This document shows positions 7,848-15,652 of a stretch of 21,618 nt of DNA, piece after piece. The stretch is taken from the NCBI GenBank assembly GCA_030039095.1, contig JASHQP010000046.1, positions 1-21,618 on the forward strand, read 5' to 3'. How positions within the stretch are numbered: the stretch's first letter is position 1; each line of letters starts with the position of its first letter. Source of the stretch: Streptosporangiaceae bacterium. Its GTDB lineage: Bacteria; Actinomycetota; Actinomycetes; Streptosporangiales; Streptosporangiaceae. The position numbers were made by a program, and so were the translations under genes. Under the pieces are notes generated by a model. That model was not told where the DNA came from, did no database searches, and was given only the letters and a program-made list of their open reading frames with translations.

Positions 7848-9997
7848 GCATCGGCGCCGAGGCCGATACCTCGGGAACCGCGGCGCCCGGGCAGACCCAC
7901 GCAGAAGGGGCGACGGGCGCGCGCGACACAGCCGGCCGGCTGCTCGGGCGGCTGTCGGTGCTGCCAGCGCTGCTGGCCACCGCGTGGCTGCTGGCCGGGC
8001 TGCCGCTGCTGCTCGCGGGCAGCTTCAGCCCAGTGCCGATGCTGATCCTCTCGGTGCCGATCGCGATCGCCCTGGTGGTATTCGGCCTGCGGTGGATTCC
8101 GGACCTGTCGCCGGGCGCCCGGGCGGTGCTGGGGCACCCCGGGACGCGCACGCCCTGGTGGGCGGTGGCGGCGGTGGTGGTTATCGCGGTCGCGTTTGGC
8201 GTCGATCAGTTCGCTTACCACTCCCAGTTCATCATCGTGACCCGCGATCCGGCGTCCTACATCCAGTTCGCGAACTGGATCTCCAAGCACGGTTCGCTGC
8301 CGATACCGCAGGACAGGGCAGCCTTCGGAGGCACCTATCACGGGATGACGTTCGCCAGCTTCGCCTACTACCAGGTAGGCAGCACCGTGGTGCCGCAGTT
8401 CATGGCCGGCCTGCCGATGATCCTCGCAGGCGGGTTCTGGGCCGGTGGGGTCGTGACGGCGGTAGGGATGGCCCCGGTTTTCGGGGCGCTCGCGGTGCTG
8501 ACGTTCGCCGGCCTCGCCGCCCGGCTCGTCGGGCCGCGCTGGGCCCCGCTGGCCGCGCTCATCCTCGCGCTCTCCCTGCCGGAGCAGTTCACCAGCCGGT
8601 CCACCTACAGCGAGCCGGTCGCGCAGATCCTCTTCCTCGGCGGGCTCTGCCTGATCGTCGACGCAATGCGCGAAGACGGGCGTGCCGCCAAGGTGCTCTC
8701 GGCCATGGGCGGCCTTGCCGTGGGGCTTACCCTGCTGGTCCGCATCGATGGAGCGAGCGACCTGCTGCCGGTGATCCCGTACTGCGGCATGCTCTTCATC
8801 GCCAGGCGCCGCCAGGCGCTGCCGCTGCTCGGCGGGCTGGTCGTCGGCGGCATCTACGGCAGCATCGACGGGCTGGTACTGACCAGGCCATACCTGGCCA
8901 GCATCAAGAGCTCACTGGTGCCGCTGGCGCTGATCACCGCCGTCGTGATCGCCGGGACGCTCGTCGGCATGGCCTGGCGGTGGGACAAGGGCATGCCGAA
9001 GATCCGCGGGAACTGGCTGCCCAATGCGGCTGCTGTGCTGGCGTTCGTGGTGACGATCGGGTTCACCCTCCGCCCGTACGTCCAGACCGTGCGGCGCAAC
9101 TCGGGTGCGTTCTTCGAGTCGATCATCGCCAGTTACCAGCGGGCCGATCATGTGCCGGTTGCGCCGGACCGGCTCTACTACGAGATCAGCATGCACTGGG
9201 TGTTCTGGTACATCGGTGTGCCCGCGGTCGCGCTCGGCACCCTGGGGGCCGCCTTGCTCGCCCGGCGGTGCCTGCGCGGGCAGTCGCCAACCTGGACGCT
9301 GCCCCTCATGGTCTTCGCCTGGGCCATCGTCACAACCTTGTACGACCCGGCGATCACCCCCGACAACCCATGGGCGAGCCGCCGGCTGGTGCCCACCGTG
9401 CTGCCCGGCTTCATCCTGCTGGCGATCTGGGCGGCGGACTGGCTGCTCGGCTGGATCCGGCGGATGGACGTCCCCCGGGGACTGTACGTGAGCCTTGCCG
9501 CGTGCGGTGTGGTCATCCTGCTGCTGCCAGCTACGATCACCACGTTTGGCCTGCGGGCCCGGTCGGGCGGCCCGGTCGGGATCCGGATCGCGGCGGTGGG
9601 CCTGGCGTTCAAGACCACCTACGGCGGGGAGATTCCGGCTGTGCAGGCCATGTGCGCGGCGATCCCCCGCGACGCAACTGTCGTCTTCATCGACAGCGGC
9701 GGCGGCGGGGAGGGCAGCAGGCTCACCGAGGTCGTCCGCGGGATGTGCGGCGTCCCGGTGGCGGACATCAACCGCGGGCACCTCGCCATCACCGAGCAGG
9801 TCGTGCGTGGCATCGAGCGCGCGGGCAGGCGGCCGGTCTTCCTCGCCGGGACCCGAGGGCCTCTCGTCCGGTTCGGGGGCCCGATCCGGCAGGTTATGAG
9901 GCTGCGCAGCACCCAGGACATGAACGCGCTCACCGCCCCGCCGCTGCACACCTTGCCCTTCGACGTAAACGTCTGGATGTCGGAGCCCACGCGATGA
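7844..9997 (+). CDS. GT-C-like polytopic membrane glycosyltransferase
   Basis: This 717-residue membrane protein has about twelve helices and a soluble C-terminal region of about 150 residues. The start is secure: ATG at 7844 overlaps the previous TGA, with AAGGAGG (7830-7836) placed 7 nt before it. The first extracytoplasmic loop, TRDPASYIQFANWISKHG then SLPIP (133-155), has the D-x-x-Y-x-x-x-A-x-x-x-x-x-x-G layout of GT39/ArnT-type GT-C enzymes. In these an acidic residue near the start of this loop is catalytic, so D135 is the candidate here. LPEQFTSRSTYSEPVAQI, further on, resembles the motif seen in long-chain PMT-like proteins. The C-terminal region is Gly-rich around residue 625 (DSGGGGEG). 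The next GT2 gene overlaps by ATGA. The activity is inferred; the donor would be a polyprenyl-phosphate sugar. Confidence 0.87.
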   Translation: MSIGAEADTSGTAAPGQTHAEGATGARDTAGRLLGRLSVLPALLATAWLLAGLPLLLAGSFSPVPMLILSVPIAIALVVFGLRWIPDLSPGARAVLGHPGTRTPWWAVAAVVVIAVAFGVDQFAYHSQFIIVTRDPASYIQFANWISKHGSLPIPQDRAAFGGTYHGMTFASFAYYQVGSTVVPQFMAGLPMILAGGFWAGGVVTAVGMAPVFGALAVLTFAGLAARLVGPRWAPLAALILALSLPEQFTSRSTYSEPVAQILFLGGLCLIVDAMREDGRAAKVLSAMGGLAVGLTLLVRIDGASDLLPVIPYCGMLFIARRRQALPLLGGLVVGGIYGSIDGLVLTRPYLASIKSSLVPLALITAVVIAGTLVGMAWRWDKGMPKIRGNWLPNAAAVLAFVVTIGFTLRPYVQTVRRNSGAFFESIIASYQRADHVPVAPDRLYYEISMHWVFWYIGVPAVALGTLGAALLARRCLRGQSPTWTLPLMVFAWAIVTTLYDPAITPDNPWASRRLVPTVLPGFILLAIWAADWLLGWIRRMDVPRGLYVSLAACGVVILLLPATITTFGLRARSGGPVGIRIAAVGLAFKTTYGGEIPAVQAMCAAIPRDATVVFIDSGGGGEGSRLTEVVRGMCGVPVADINRGHLAITEQVVRGIERAGRRPVFLAGTRGPLVRFGGPIRQVMRLRSTQDMNALTAPPLHTLPFDVNVWMSEPTR

Positions 9998-10974
9998 CCG
10001 CTTCTCCCGACGGCTTCGGTACGCAGCCTTCGCAAACGGTAGTAACCTCGGCGGATGTGAATGTTCCGCCCGAGTCCCCGCACGACGGACCTTACGTCTC
10101 GATCGTCCTGCCCTGCTACAACGAGCAGGACCACGTCGTCGCCGAGGTGACCCGGATCTGCGCGGCCATGGACACCAGCGGCTACGCGTACGAGGTCCTC
10201 GCCTACGACGACTCGTCAACGGACGAGACGCTTGCCCGCCTGTACGAGGCCGCGCCCAGCTTCCCGCATCTGCAGGTCGTGCACTTCCACCGCAACGGGG
10301 GCGCGGGCACCGTGCGCCGCATCGGCACCCAGCAGGCCCGCGGCGAGATCGTGGTGTGGACCGACGCGGACATGAGCTACCCGAACGAGCGCATCCCCGA
10401 GCTCGTCCAGATGCTGGAGAAGGAACCGACGCTGGATCAGGTCGTGGGCGCCAGGACCAGCGAGGAAGGCACCCACAAGTTCCTGCGGGTGCCGGCCAAG
10501 TGGTTCATCCGCAAGCTCGCCGAGCGGCTGACCAACTCTCACATCCCGGACCTGAACTCCGGGCTGCGCGCGTTCCGGCGCGAGGTTTCGCTGCCGTACC
10601 TGAGGCTGCTCCCGCCGGGATTCTCCTGCGTCACGACGATCACCATCGCGTTCCTGTCCAACCAGCACGACGTGCGCTACATCCCGATCGAATATTCGAC
10701 GCGGGCGGGAAAGTCGAAGTTCCGTTTTGTCCGGGATGCCTACCGCTACATCCTCCAGGTGCTGCGGATGGTCATGTACTTCAACCCCCTCAAAGTGCTG
10801 ATGCCGCTCGCGCTGTTCCTGATCGGCCTCGGCATCGCCAAGGGGATCTACGACATGGTCGTGCATCCCCTGCTGTTCGCGGTCAACACCGTCCTGATCT
10901 TCGTGAGCGGGCTGATCATCGGGTCGCTCGCCCTGCTCGCCGACCTCATCGTCCGATCCAGGGGGGACACGTGA
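9994..10974 (+). CDS. GT2 polyprenyl-phosphate glycosyltransferase with two C-terminal helices
   Basis: This is a 326-residue enzyme if it starts at the ATG at 9994, which overlaps the previous stop as ATGA and has GGAG 8 nt upstream. GT-A motifs are SIVLPCYNEQDHV (36-48), YDDSSTDET (71-79), HRNGGAGTVRRIGTQQA (99-115), the metal site TDADMSYP (123-130) and DLNSGLRAFRRE (186-197). The basic loop TRAGKSKFRFVRD (236-248) precedes two helices (about 264-284 and 292-316), as in DPM1/GtrB-like synthases. The likely reaction is sugar transfer from a nucleotide sugar to a polyprenyl phosphate at the inner membrane face. Residues 1-30 are poorly structured. A second start, GTG at 10057, has its own TAACCT box 8 nt upstream and would give a 305-residue form keeping every motif. 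Both forms may be made. Confidence 0.9.
   Translation: MTASPDGFGTQPSQTVVTSADVNVPPESPHDGPYVSIVLPCYNEQDHVVAEVTRICAAMDTSGYAYEVLAYDDSSTDETLARLYEAAPSFPHLQVVHFHRNGGAGTVRRIGTQQARGEIVVWTDADMSYPNERIPELVQMLEKEPTLDQVVGARTSEEGTHKFLRVPAKWFIRKLAERLTNSHIPDLNSGLRAFRREVSLPYLRLLPPGFSCVTTITIAFLSNQHDVRYIPIEYSTRAGKSKFRFVRDAYRYILQVLRMVMYFNPLKVLMPLALFLIGLGIAKGIYDMVVHPLLFAVNTVLIFVSGLIIGSLALLADLIVRSRGDT
10043..10048 (+). promoter_or_regulatory. Possible internal leaderless promoter box
   Basis: TAACCT fits TANNNT and lies 8 nt before an in-frame GTG (10057) in the first codons of the GT2 gene. The spacing matches the other leaderless starts in this window. It could drive a shorter GT2 form independently of the upstream operon. 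Confidence 0.35.
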
Positions 10975-11018
10975 TCCGGGGCGGCAAGGCCGCGCGCGGT
11001 TAGGGAGGGCGGAACGAC

Positions 11019-12665
11019 TTGCGCCTAGAGGACACGCTTCCGCCCGTTCCTAGTGCAGCGGGGGCGGGATCTGTGGCTGCGCGCAGGGGCTGGTCAGCCG
11101 GGCTTGGCGGAGCCATCCGGCGGCGGCTGACGCTGGAGCACCTGCTCGCCCTGGTGCTCGGGCTGCTCGTGCTGGTGGTCCATGACGTCCCCTACATCCT
11201 CACGGCGTCGTTCTGGGACGACGAGTCCTGGGTGGCGGCGACCACCAGGTTCCCGCTGTCACAGCTCCGCTTTACCACCAACAGCACACCGATCGGCTTT
11301 TCGCTGGTGCTGCGTGTGATCACCGTTCCGAGGACCGAAGATGCCCGGCTCATGCCTCTCGCCTTCGCGGGCGCGGCCGTGGTCATCGCTTACTGGCTCG
11401 GGCGGCAGCTTGGCTGGCAGCGGCGCGAAGCCGCGATCACCGCCGGAGTGCTGGCCGCGATCGGAGTGCTGCTGGTCCCGGCGATGCTGGTGCGCAACGA
11501 CCTCAAGCAGTACACCGCGGACGCGTGCCTGTCACTGCTCGTGCTGGGGCTGACCTCACGACTGGAGCGCAAGTGGTCGCGCCCGGCGCTGATCGCCCTG
11601 TCGGTGGCGGTATGGGGCGGCATGCTGTTCAGCGACGCCGTCGCGTTCGTCGGTGCGGCTGCGCTCGCAGCGCTCTGCGTCGTGCAGCTTGCCCGGCGAG
11701 CCTGGCGCCGGTTCGGCGAGGCGGTCGTCACCGGCGTGATCACGGCCATCCTTATGCTCGCCGTGTACAAGGAGTTCGACGCGGCCGCGGCCAAGTCGGG
11801 ACTCGTCTACAGCCCTCATTTCCGCTACTACTACCTGCCGATCCGCCAGGGCCTGCACGCTTCCTGGGAATTCATAACCGCGCAGTTCAGCGCCGTGCAC
11901 AACATCTTCAACCTGGGGCCCGTGTGGCTTGCGGTGCCACTGTTCGTGGCCGGCGTGGTCACCGTACTGTGGCTGGACAGGCCCGCCACCGCGATCGCCC
12001 TGGCTGCGCTTTTCCCGGAGATGATGGCGATCTCCGCCGTGCACAAGTACCCGTTCCTCGACCTGCGGAGCAATACGTTCCTGTTCGCCATCACGGCGGC
12101 CACGGCCGCGATCGGGGTGGTCGGGGTTTGCATGGCGCTGCAGCGGTGGCTCAGGGAATGGACGGTCGCGCTGGTTGCCGTCGCCGCCGTGGTTGCGGCG
12201 GGGGCCTTCGCCCTTGGTGCCGCGCCGTACGTGCGCATCCATTCGATCCCGAACGAGGATGAGCGCGCCCAGACGCTGTACGTTGCCGCGCACGCCCGGC
12301 CCGGCGACGTGATCCTGGTGAACATGAACAGCAACTGGGGATTTGCCTACTACTGGCCCGTCGGCCAGCCGTCCCGCCGGCCCGACCCCAACGTGGTGCA
12401 GGACTACGAGGCTTACTTCCCCGGTCAGCCGCGCATCGTCGTGGCGTTCAACCGGGACGCCAGCGCCGTCGCCGCGGCGCTCTCGCAGGCGGTGACGGCG
12501 TCACGGCAGCGCTCCTGCAGCCCGATCTGGCTGATCCGCACGCACGTTGACACCACGGAGCACGCCGCATGGCGCGCGGCGCTCCGGGCGCAGGGGCTGA
12601 CCGCCAGCCCGGTGGGTGCCACCGGCCTGAGCATCATCCATCTCAGCCCATCGCAGTGCCGGTAA
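11019..12665 (+). CDS. GT-C-like membrane glycosyltransferase with an FWDDESW loop
   Basis: This is a 548-residue polytopic protein with about ten helices. The TTG start at 11019 has GGAGG (11004-11008) 10 nt upstream. A GTG 18 codons later is possible but less supported. After the first helix (about 41-60) comes FWDDESW (65-71), the acidic first-loop motif of GT39/PMT-like enzymes. NDLKQYTADACLSLL (160-174) follows, another conserved element of this subgroup. The C-terminal part, from about residue 410, is extracytoplasmic; it starts with DERAQTLYVAAHARPGDVIL and contains FAYYWP. The protein at 15653-17362 shares the same order of motifs, so the two are probably paralogs. A role as a polyprenyl-phosphate-sugar-dependent transferase is inferred. 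It lies 44 bp after the GT2 gene and may be the last gene of that operon; its end faces a gene on the other strand. Confidence 0.87.
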   Translation: MRLEDTLPPVPSAAGAGSVAARRGWSAGLGGAIRRRLTLEHLLALVLGLLVLVVHDVPYILTASFWDDESWVAATTRFPLSQLRFTTNSTPIGFSLVLRVITVPRTEDARLMPLAFAGAAVVIAYWLGRQLGWQRREAAITAGVLAAIGVLLVPAMLVRNDLKQYTADACLSLLVLGLTSRLERKWSRPALIALSVAVWGGMLFSDAVAFVGAAALAALCVVQLARRAWRRFGEAVVTGVITAILMLAVYKEFDAAAAKSGLVYSPHFRYYYLPIRQGLHASWEFITAQFSAVHNIFNLGPVWLAVPLFVAGVVTVLWLDRPATAIALAALFPEMMAISAVHKYPFLDLRSNTFLFAITAATAAIGVVGVCMALQRWLREWTVALVAVAAVVAAGAFALGAAPYVRIHSIPNEDERAQTLYVAAHARPGDVILVNMNSNWGFAYYWPVGQPSRRPDPNVVQDYEAYFPGQPRIVVAFNRDASAVAAALSQAVTASRQRSCSPIWLIRTHVDTTEHAAWRAALRAQGLTASPVGATGLSIIHLSPSQCR

Positions 12666-12691
12666 GTCGTCTGGCCATCGACGTGGCAGAG

Positions 12692-12707
12692 CGCCCTGAC
12701 GAGGGCG
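12692..12707. terminator. Hairpin between convergent genes
   Basis: CGCCCT and AGGGCG pair perfectly across a GACG loop. A second GC-rich pairing (GAGC/GCTC, about 12710-12725) follows at once. The pair sits in the 61-bp gap between two converging genes and could stop transcription from both sides. There is no T-tract on either strand. Confidence 0.4.
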
Positions 12708-12726
12708 GGAGCGGGCCGCGGGCTCG

Positions 12727-13575
12727 CTACTTCTGCTGCGGTCGGCTGCCCGCGGTCTCGGCGGACTCGCTGTCCCCGGTCGGCGGGGTGGCCGTCTCGT
12801 CGGTCCCGTCGCGGTGCACGAGCCTGCGGGCAGGGTCGATGCCGAGGTAGGCGTAGCGGCGGAGCCCGCGCTGCTGCAGCCGGTACTGGACAGACGTTCG
12901 CAGCACGCCGACGCCGTACCGGATGCTCCTCCTCAGGTTTATCGACGACGAGTCGGCCTGGTAGCGGGTCGGGCAGGACAGCTCACCGATGCGGGCACCC
13001 GCCGCCAGGGCCTGGACGAGGATCTGATTGTCGAAGACGAAGTCATTCGAATTGCGCTCGAACGGGACGGCGGCGAGCAGGCTGCGGCTGAACGCACGCA
13101 GTCCGGTGTGGTACTCGGACAGCTTCTGGCCGAGCATGATGTTCTCGGCCAGGGTGAGGAACCGGTTGGCGACGTACTTGTACCGGGGCATTCCGCGGGC
13201 GATCGGGCTCTGGGCGAGGATGCGCGAGCCGAGCACCAGGTCGTACTCACCGTAGGCGATCATCGAGGCCATCGCCGGAACAAGCAGCGGCGAGTACTGG
13301 TAGTCCGGGTGCACCATCACGACAAGGTCCGCGCCGAGCTCGAGCGCACGCCGGTAGCACGTCTTCTGGTTGCCCCCGTAGCCGAGGTTGCGCTCGTGAC
13401 TGATGGGCTGGAGGCCGAGCCGGCCGGCCAGCGCGACCGTCTCGTCGGTGCTGGCGTCGTCGACGAGCACGACCTCGTCGACGACCTTGCGGTCCAACTC
13501 CGACAGCGTGCGCGCGAGTGTCGCCTCGGCATTGTAGGCGGGCATCACGACGGCAACCCTGTGACCGTTCAGCAC
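12727..13575 (-). CDS. Soluble GT2 glycosyltransferase, DPM/DPG-synthase-like
   Basis: This is a 282-residue protein with no membrane segment. The frame is open 73 codons further upstream, but the GTG at 13575 is preferred: it follows a TATCCT box by 7 nt and puts the start six residues before the first GT2 strand. Motifs are VAVVMPAYNAEAT (7-19), LVDDASTDET (37-46), NLGYGGNQKTCYRRAL (63-78), VMVHPDYQY (86-94) in place of the usual DAD, YHTGLRAFSR (155-164) and FVFDNQILVQALAAG (179-193). HPDYQY is, as I recall, normal for this subgroup of GT2 proteins and does not mark a broken enzyme. It should make a polyprenyl-linked or glycan-linked sugar in the cytoplasm; the exact acceptor is unknown. 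The C-terminal 30 residues are acidic and disordered. It is divergent from the GT-C gene at 13695, which may be its partner. Confidence 0.88.
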   Translation of the reverse strand: MLNGHRVAVVMPAYNAEATLARTLSELDRKVVDEVVLVDDASTDETVALAGRLGLQPISHERNLGYGGNQKTCYRRALELGADLVVMVHPDYQYSPLLVPAMASMIAYGEYDLVLGSRILAQSPIARGMPRYKYVANRFLTLAENIMLGQKLSEYHTGLRAFSRSLLAAVPFERNSNDFVFDNQILVQALAAGARIGELSCPTRYQADSSSINLRRSIRYGVGVLRTSVQYRLQQRGLRRYAYLGIDPARRLVHRDGTDETATPPTGDSESAETAGSRPQQK

Positions 13576-13582
13576 CCACGGC

Positions 13583-13588
13583 AGGATA
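13583..13588 (-). promoter_or_regulatory. Leaderless promoter -10 box for the minus-strand GT2
   Basis: On the minus strand TATCCT fits TANNNT exactly and ends 7 nt before the GTG at 13575. It decides the start of this gene against the longer open frame. Confidence 0.55.
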
Positions 13589-13681
13589 GGCGGGGAAAAA
13601 CCAATGTTTAGTAAAGAGAAACCCAAACTACGGTATGAAGAATTGATCCATATTTTCTCTGGCCACACTCGGGCTCGATGC
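13589..13681. promoter_or_regulatory. AT-rich core of the divergent promoter region
   Basis: Bases 13591-13660 are 25/70 G+C, strikingly low for this DNA. The region lies between two opposed -10 boxes, so it must contain the upstream parts of both promoters. It includes a 7-bp inverted repeat, AGAGAAA (13615-13621) with TTTCTCT (13654-13660). It also includes a 13-base element (13632-13644) that recurs upstream of the gene at 18708-19403. Binding of a regulator or an AT-preferring protein such as Lsr2 is possible but not shown. Confidence 0.5.
13632..13644. repeat. Shared 13-base element, copy 1
   Basis: GGTATGAAGAATT matches the element at 19445-19457 at 11 of 13 positions. On the minus strand it lies 56 nt upstream of the GT2 start at 13575; on the plus strand it lies 50 nt upstream of the GT-C start at 13695. 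Confidence 0.4.
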
Positions 13682-13687
13682 GATACT
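13682..13687 (+). promoter_or_regulatory. Leaderless promoter -10 box for the GT-C gene at 13695
   Basis: GATACT differs from the TATACT/TANNNT form only in its first base and ends 7 nt before the GTG at 13695. No ribosome-binding site precedes that GTG. Confidence 0.5.
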
Positions 13688-13694
13688 AGGCGCC

Positions 13695-15641
13695 GTGGAA
13701 ACCGTCTCGGACCGGTCCGGGCCCGCCGACGCCGGCGTCCGCAGCCCGAGTTCTGACGGCTGGCCGGTGGGGCTGCCGGCTGTCTGGGCAGCATGGCTCG
13801 AGGCGCTGGGGGTGGCGCTGTCCCCGGCCATCGCGGCGCTGGTGCTCCGGCTTCGGCTGATGGCGCCGAGCGATCTGCCCGACCCGGCCATGCACACCAT
13901 CTACATCATCGACCCGCGCCAGGTTTTCGCCAGGTATTCGGCTGCTTATGCTCCGACGGCCCGGCTGCGGGAGAGCACGCGGGTGGGATTCCTGATTCCC
14001 GCCAGACTGGCCTATCTGGCCTTCGGCCCGGCGGGCGGGTTCTTCGCGATGCGCTACGTGCTCGCGCTGATCGCGGTGGCCCCCGTCTACCTGCTGCTGC
14101 GGCGTCTCTATGGCCGTCCCGCCGGGCTGGCCGGAATCCTGGTGGTGCTGTCCTCGCCGGTGCTGGTGACCGCGTGGGGAACGGACTACCCGGATTCGGC
14201 CGTCGTGTCGTACGCCGCCGGCGCCCTGGCATGCCTGGCGATGCCCTGCTCGGCGCGGTGGCGCCGGGGATGGCTGGCCGGGGCCGGGGTGCTGCTCACC
14301 CTCGCGGTGTGGTCGCACGGGGTCGCGGTGCCCCTGGTGGGGGCGACGATGGCCGCCTACCTGGCGGTGCGGCTGATCCGGGACCGGGCCGGCCTGCTCG
14401 GTGACGTGGTCTTGCTGGCCGGGGTCGCCGCGGCCGTCACCGCCCTGCTGATCGCGGCCTCAGCGGTGCTGATCGGCCATGCCAACTTCATCGCGGCCAC
14501 CTGGCAGGCCTATCGCTACCTGTCCCGGCCGTCGCAAGTCGTCCAGTGGCACTCGTCGAACTGGCGGTGGGCGCCGTACGTTGCCTACCTGCTGGCGCCC
14601 CCCGCCGTGCTCGCCGGGTTCGCGGTCGCGGTCGCCCGCCGCGGCCGCGCGGTGGCCACCCCGGTGCTGATGGTCGGCGTGGTGCTCGCTGTGCAGCTGG
14701 TGGTCTACGTCGGGCTGCAGTTCTTCGGCACCGTGCAGACCCTGGAGGAGCACTACTTCTCCTCCACGCTGTGGGCGGCGGTCTGCCTGGGATTCGCGAT
14801 GACCGTCGCCGAACTGGCCCGCCCGCTGGCCGGCCGCCCGGTCGCGCGGTGGCTGCCCGCCGCGCTGCTGCTCGCCGTCCCGCTCTGCTACGAGGCCGAC
14901 CCGCATGTGCCGTCGTTCGGGTGGGCGCCGCTCGGCGCAGTCCTGGCGGCGGCCGTGATCGTGGCGGCCGTCGCGGCGCGCTGCTGCGCCAGGATCACCC
15001 GCCCCACGCTCGCCGCCGTCACCCTCGGGGCGGCGCTCGTCGCGTTCGCGGGGGCCAGCCTGGTGCTCACGGTCGCGCCGATCCCGGCCCACCGGAGGCT
15101 GCCCGATACGGTGTTCGACCCGCCCCCCGCCTATGCCTCCGCGCTCGGCGGCGGCTGGGCGAGCTACCTCGACAGCTACCGCATCGCTGCCGCCCTGCCG
15201 CTGTTCGCCGGCCCAGCCGCCTACCAGGGCGAGCAGATCCTCACGTGGTGGCCGATCTCCAACGGCAGTCCCAGCCCGTTCACCGAGTACGCCGGGATGT
15301 ACCACGGCATGTTCAACACGCTGCCCAGCAACCCCCCGGACCTGACCCCGGCCGACCGTGCGATGATCCGGGCCAGGCGGCCGGCCGAGCTGCTGCTGTA
15401 CAACACGTCCGCGGCGTCGTTCCCGACGGCGCTGCGCAACCTGGCTGAGTTCCGGCCGGCCCTCGTGCGCGCCACGGTGCTGCGCAGCGGTTCCCTGGTT
15501 CTGCACGTCTGGCTGATCCGGCTGGGAAGGTACTACCACAGGCCTGCGGCCGGCCGAGTCAGGTCCTGGGGCAGATCCCCGAAGCAGATCCAGGCACAGG
15601 CCGGGCCGTCACAGGGACGAACCGGAACGATGCGGGCATAG
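13695..15641 (+). CDS. GT-C-like polytopic membrane glycosyltransferase
   Basis: This is a 648-residue membrane protein with about twelve helices. The GTG start is set by the GATACT box 7 nt upstream. After the first helix (about 36-56) the extracytoplasmic loop carries SDLPDPAMHTIYIIDP (59-74), VFARYSAAYAPTARLRES (77-94) and GFLIPAR (98-104). Acidic residues early in this loop (D60, D63) are where GT-C enzymes have catalytic or metal-binding residues. WGTDYPDSAVVSY (161-173) is a second acidic loop. The C-terminal region, from about residue 465, is largely soluble and outside the membrane. The last 35 residues are basic and look disordered, perhaps a tail added by stop-codon drift. The stop lies inside the promoter box of the next gene. 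Use of a lipid-linked sugar, maybe that of the divergent GT2, is inferred. Confidence 0.86.
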   Translation: METVSDRSGPADAGVRSPSSDGWPVGLPAVWAAWLEALGVALSPAIAALVLRLRLMAPSDLPDPAMHTIYIIDPRQVFARYSAAYAPTARLRESTRVGFLIPARLAYLAFGPAGGFFAMRYVLALIAVAPVYLLLRRLYGRPAGLAGILVVLSSPVLVTAWGTDYPDSAVVSYAAGALACLAMPCSARWRRGWLAGAGVLLTLAVWSHGVAVPLVGATMAAYLAVRLIRDRAGLLGDVVLLAGVAAAVTALLIAASAVLIGHANFIAATWQAYRYLSRPSQVVQWHSSNWRWAPYVAYLLAPPAVLAGFAVAVARRGRAVATPVLMVGVVLAVQLVVYVGLQFFGTVQTLEEHYFSSTLWAAVCLGFAMTVAELARPLAGRPVARWLPAALLLAVPLCYEADPHVPSFGWAPLGAVLAAAVIVAAVAARCCARITRPTLAAVTLGAALVAFAGASLVLTVAPIPAHRRLPDTVFDPPPAYASALGGGWASYLDSYRIAAALPLFAGPAAYQGEQILTWWPISNGSPSPFTEYAGMYHGMFNTLPSNPPDLTPADRAMIRARRPAELLLYNTSAASFPTALRNLAEFRPALVRATVLRSGSLVLHVWLIRLGRYYHRPAAGRVRSWGRSPKQIQAQAGPSQGRTGTMRA

Positions 15642-15644
15642 GAT
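15639..15644 (+). promoter_or_regulatory. Leaderless promoter -10 box overlapping a stop codon
   Basis: TAGGAT fits TANNNT and ends 8 nt before the ATG at 15653. Its first three bases are the TAG stop of the upstream gene. This would let the second GT-C gene be transcribed on its own even though the gap between the genes is only 11 bp. Confidence 0.5.
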
Positions 15645-15652
15645 GCACTACC

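Noticed and set aside
7714..9993. A plus-strand open frame of over 700 codons leading into the GT2 gene
   Set aside because: It lies out of frame under two clear membrane-protein genes and translates to low-complexity Arg/Ala/Gly-rich sequence. The GT2 motifs begin only after 9994, where an ATGA overlap and a ribosome-binding site mark the true start.
10971..11003. A ten-codon frame starting with a GTGA overlap after the GT2 gene
   Set aside because: It is too short to judge, there is no supporting motif, and the same bases form the leader and ribosome-binding site of the next gene.
12814..13611. A 265-codon plus-strand frame opposite the minus-strand GT2
   Set aside because: It is an antisense shadow: the minus strand encodes every GT2 motif in order, and the plus-strand translation resembles no protein and has no start signal.
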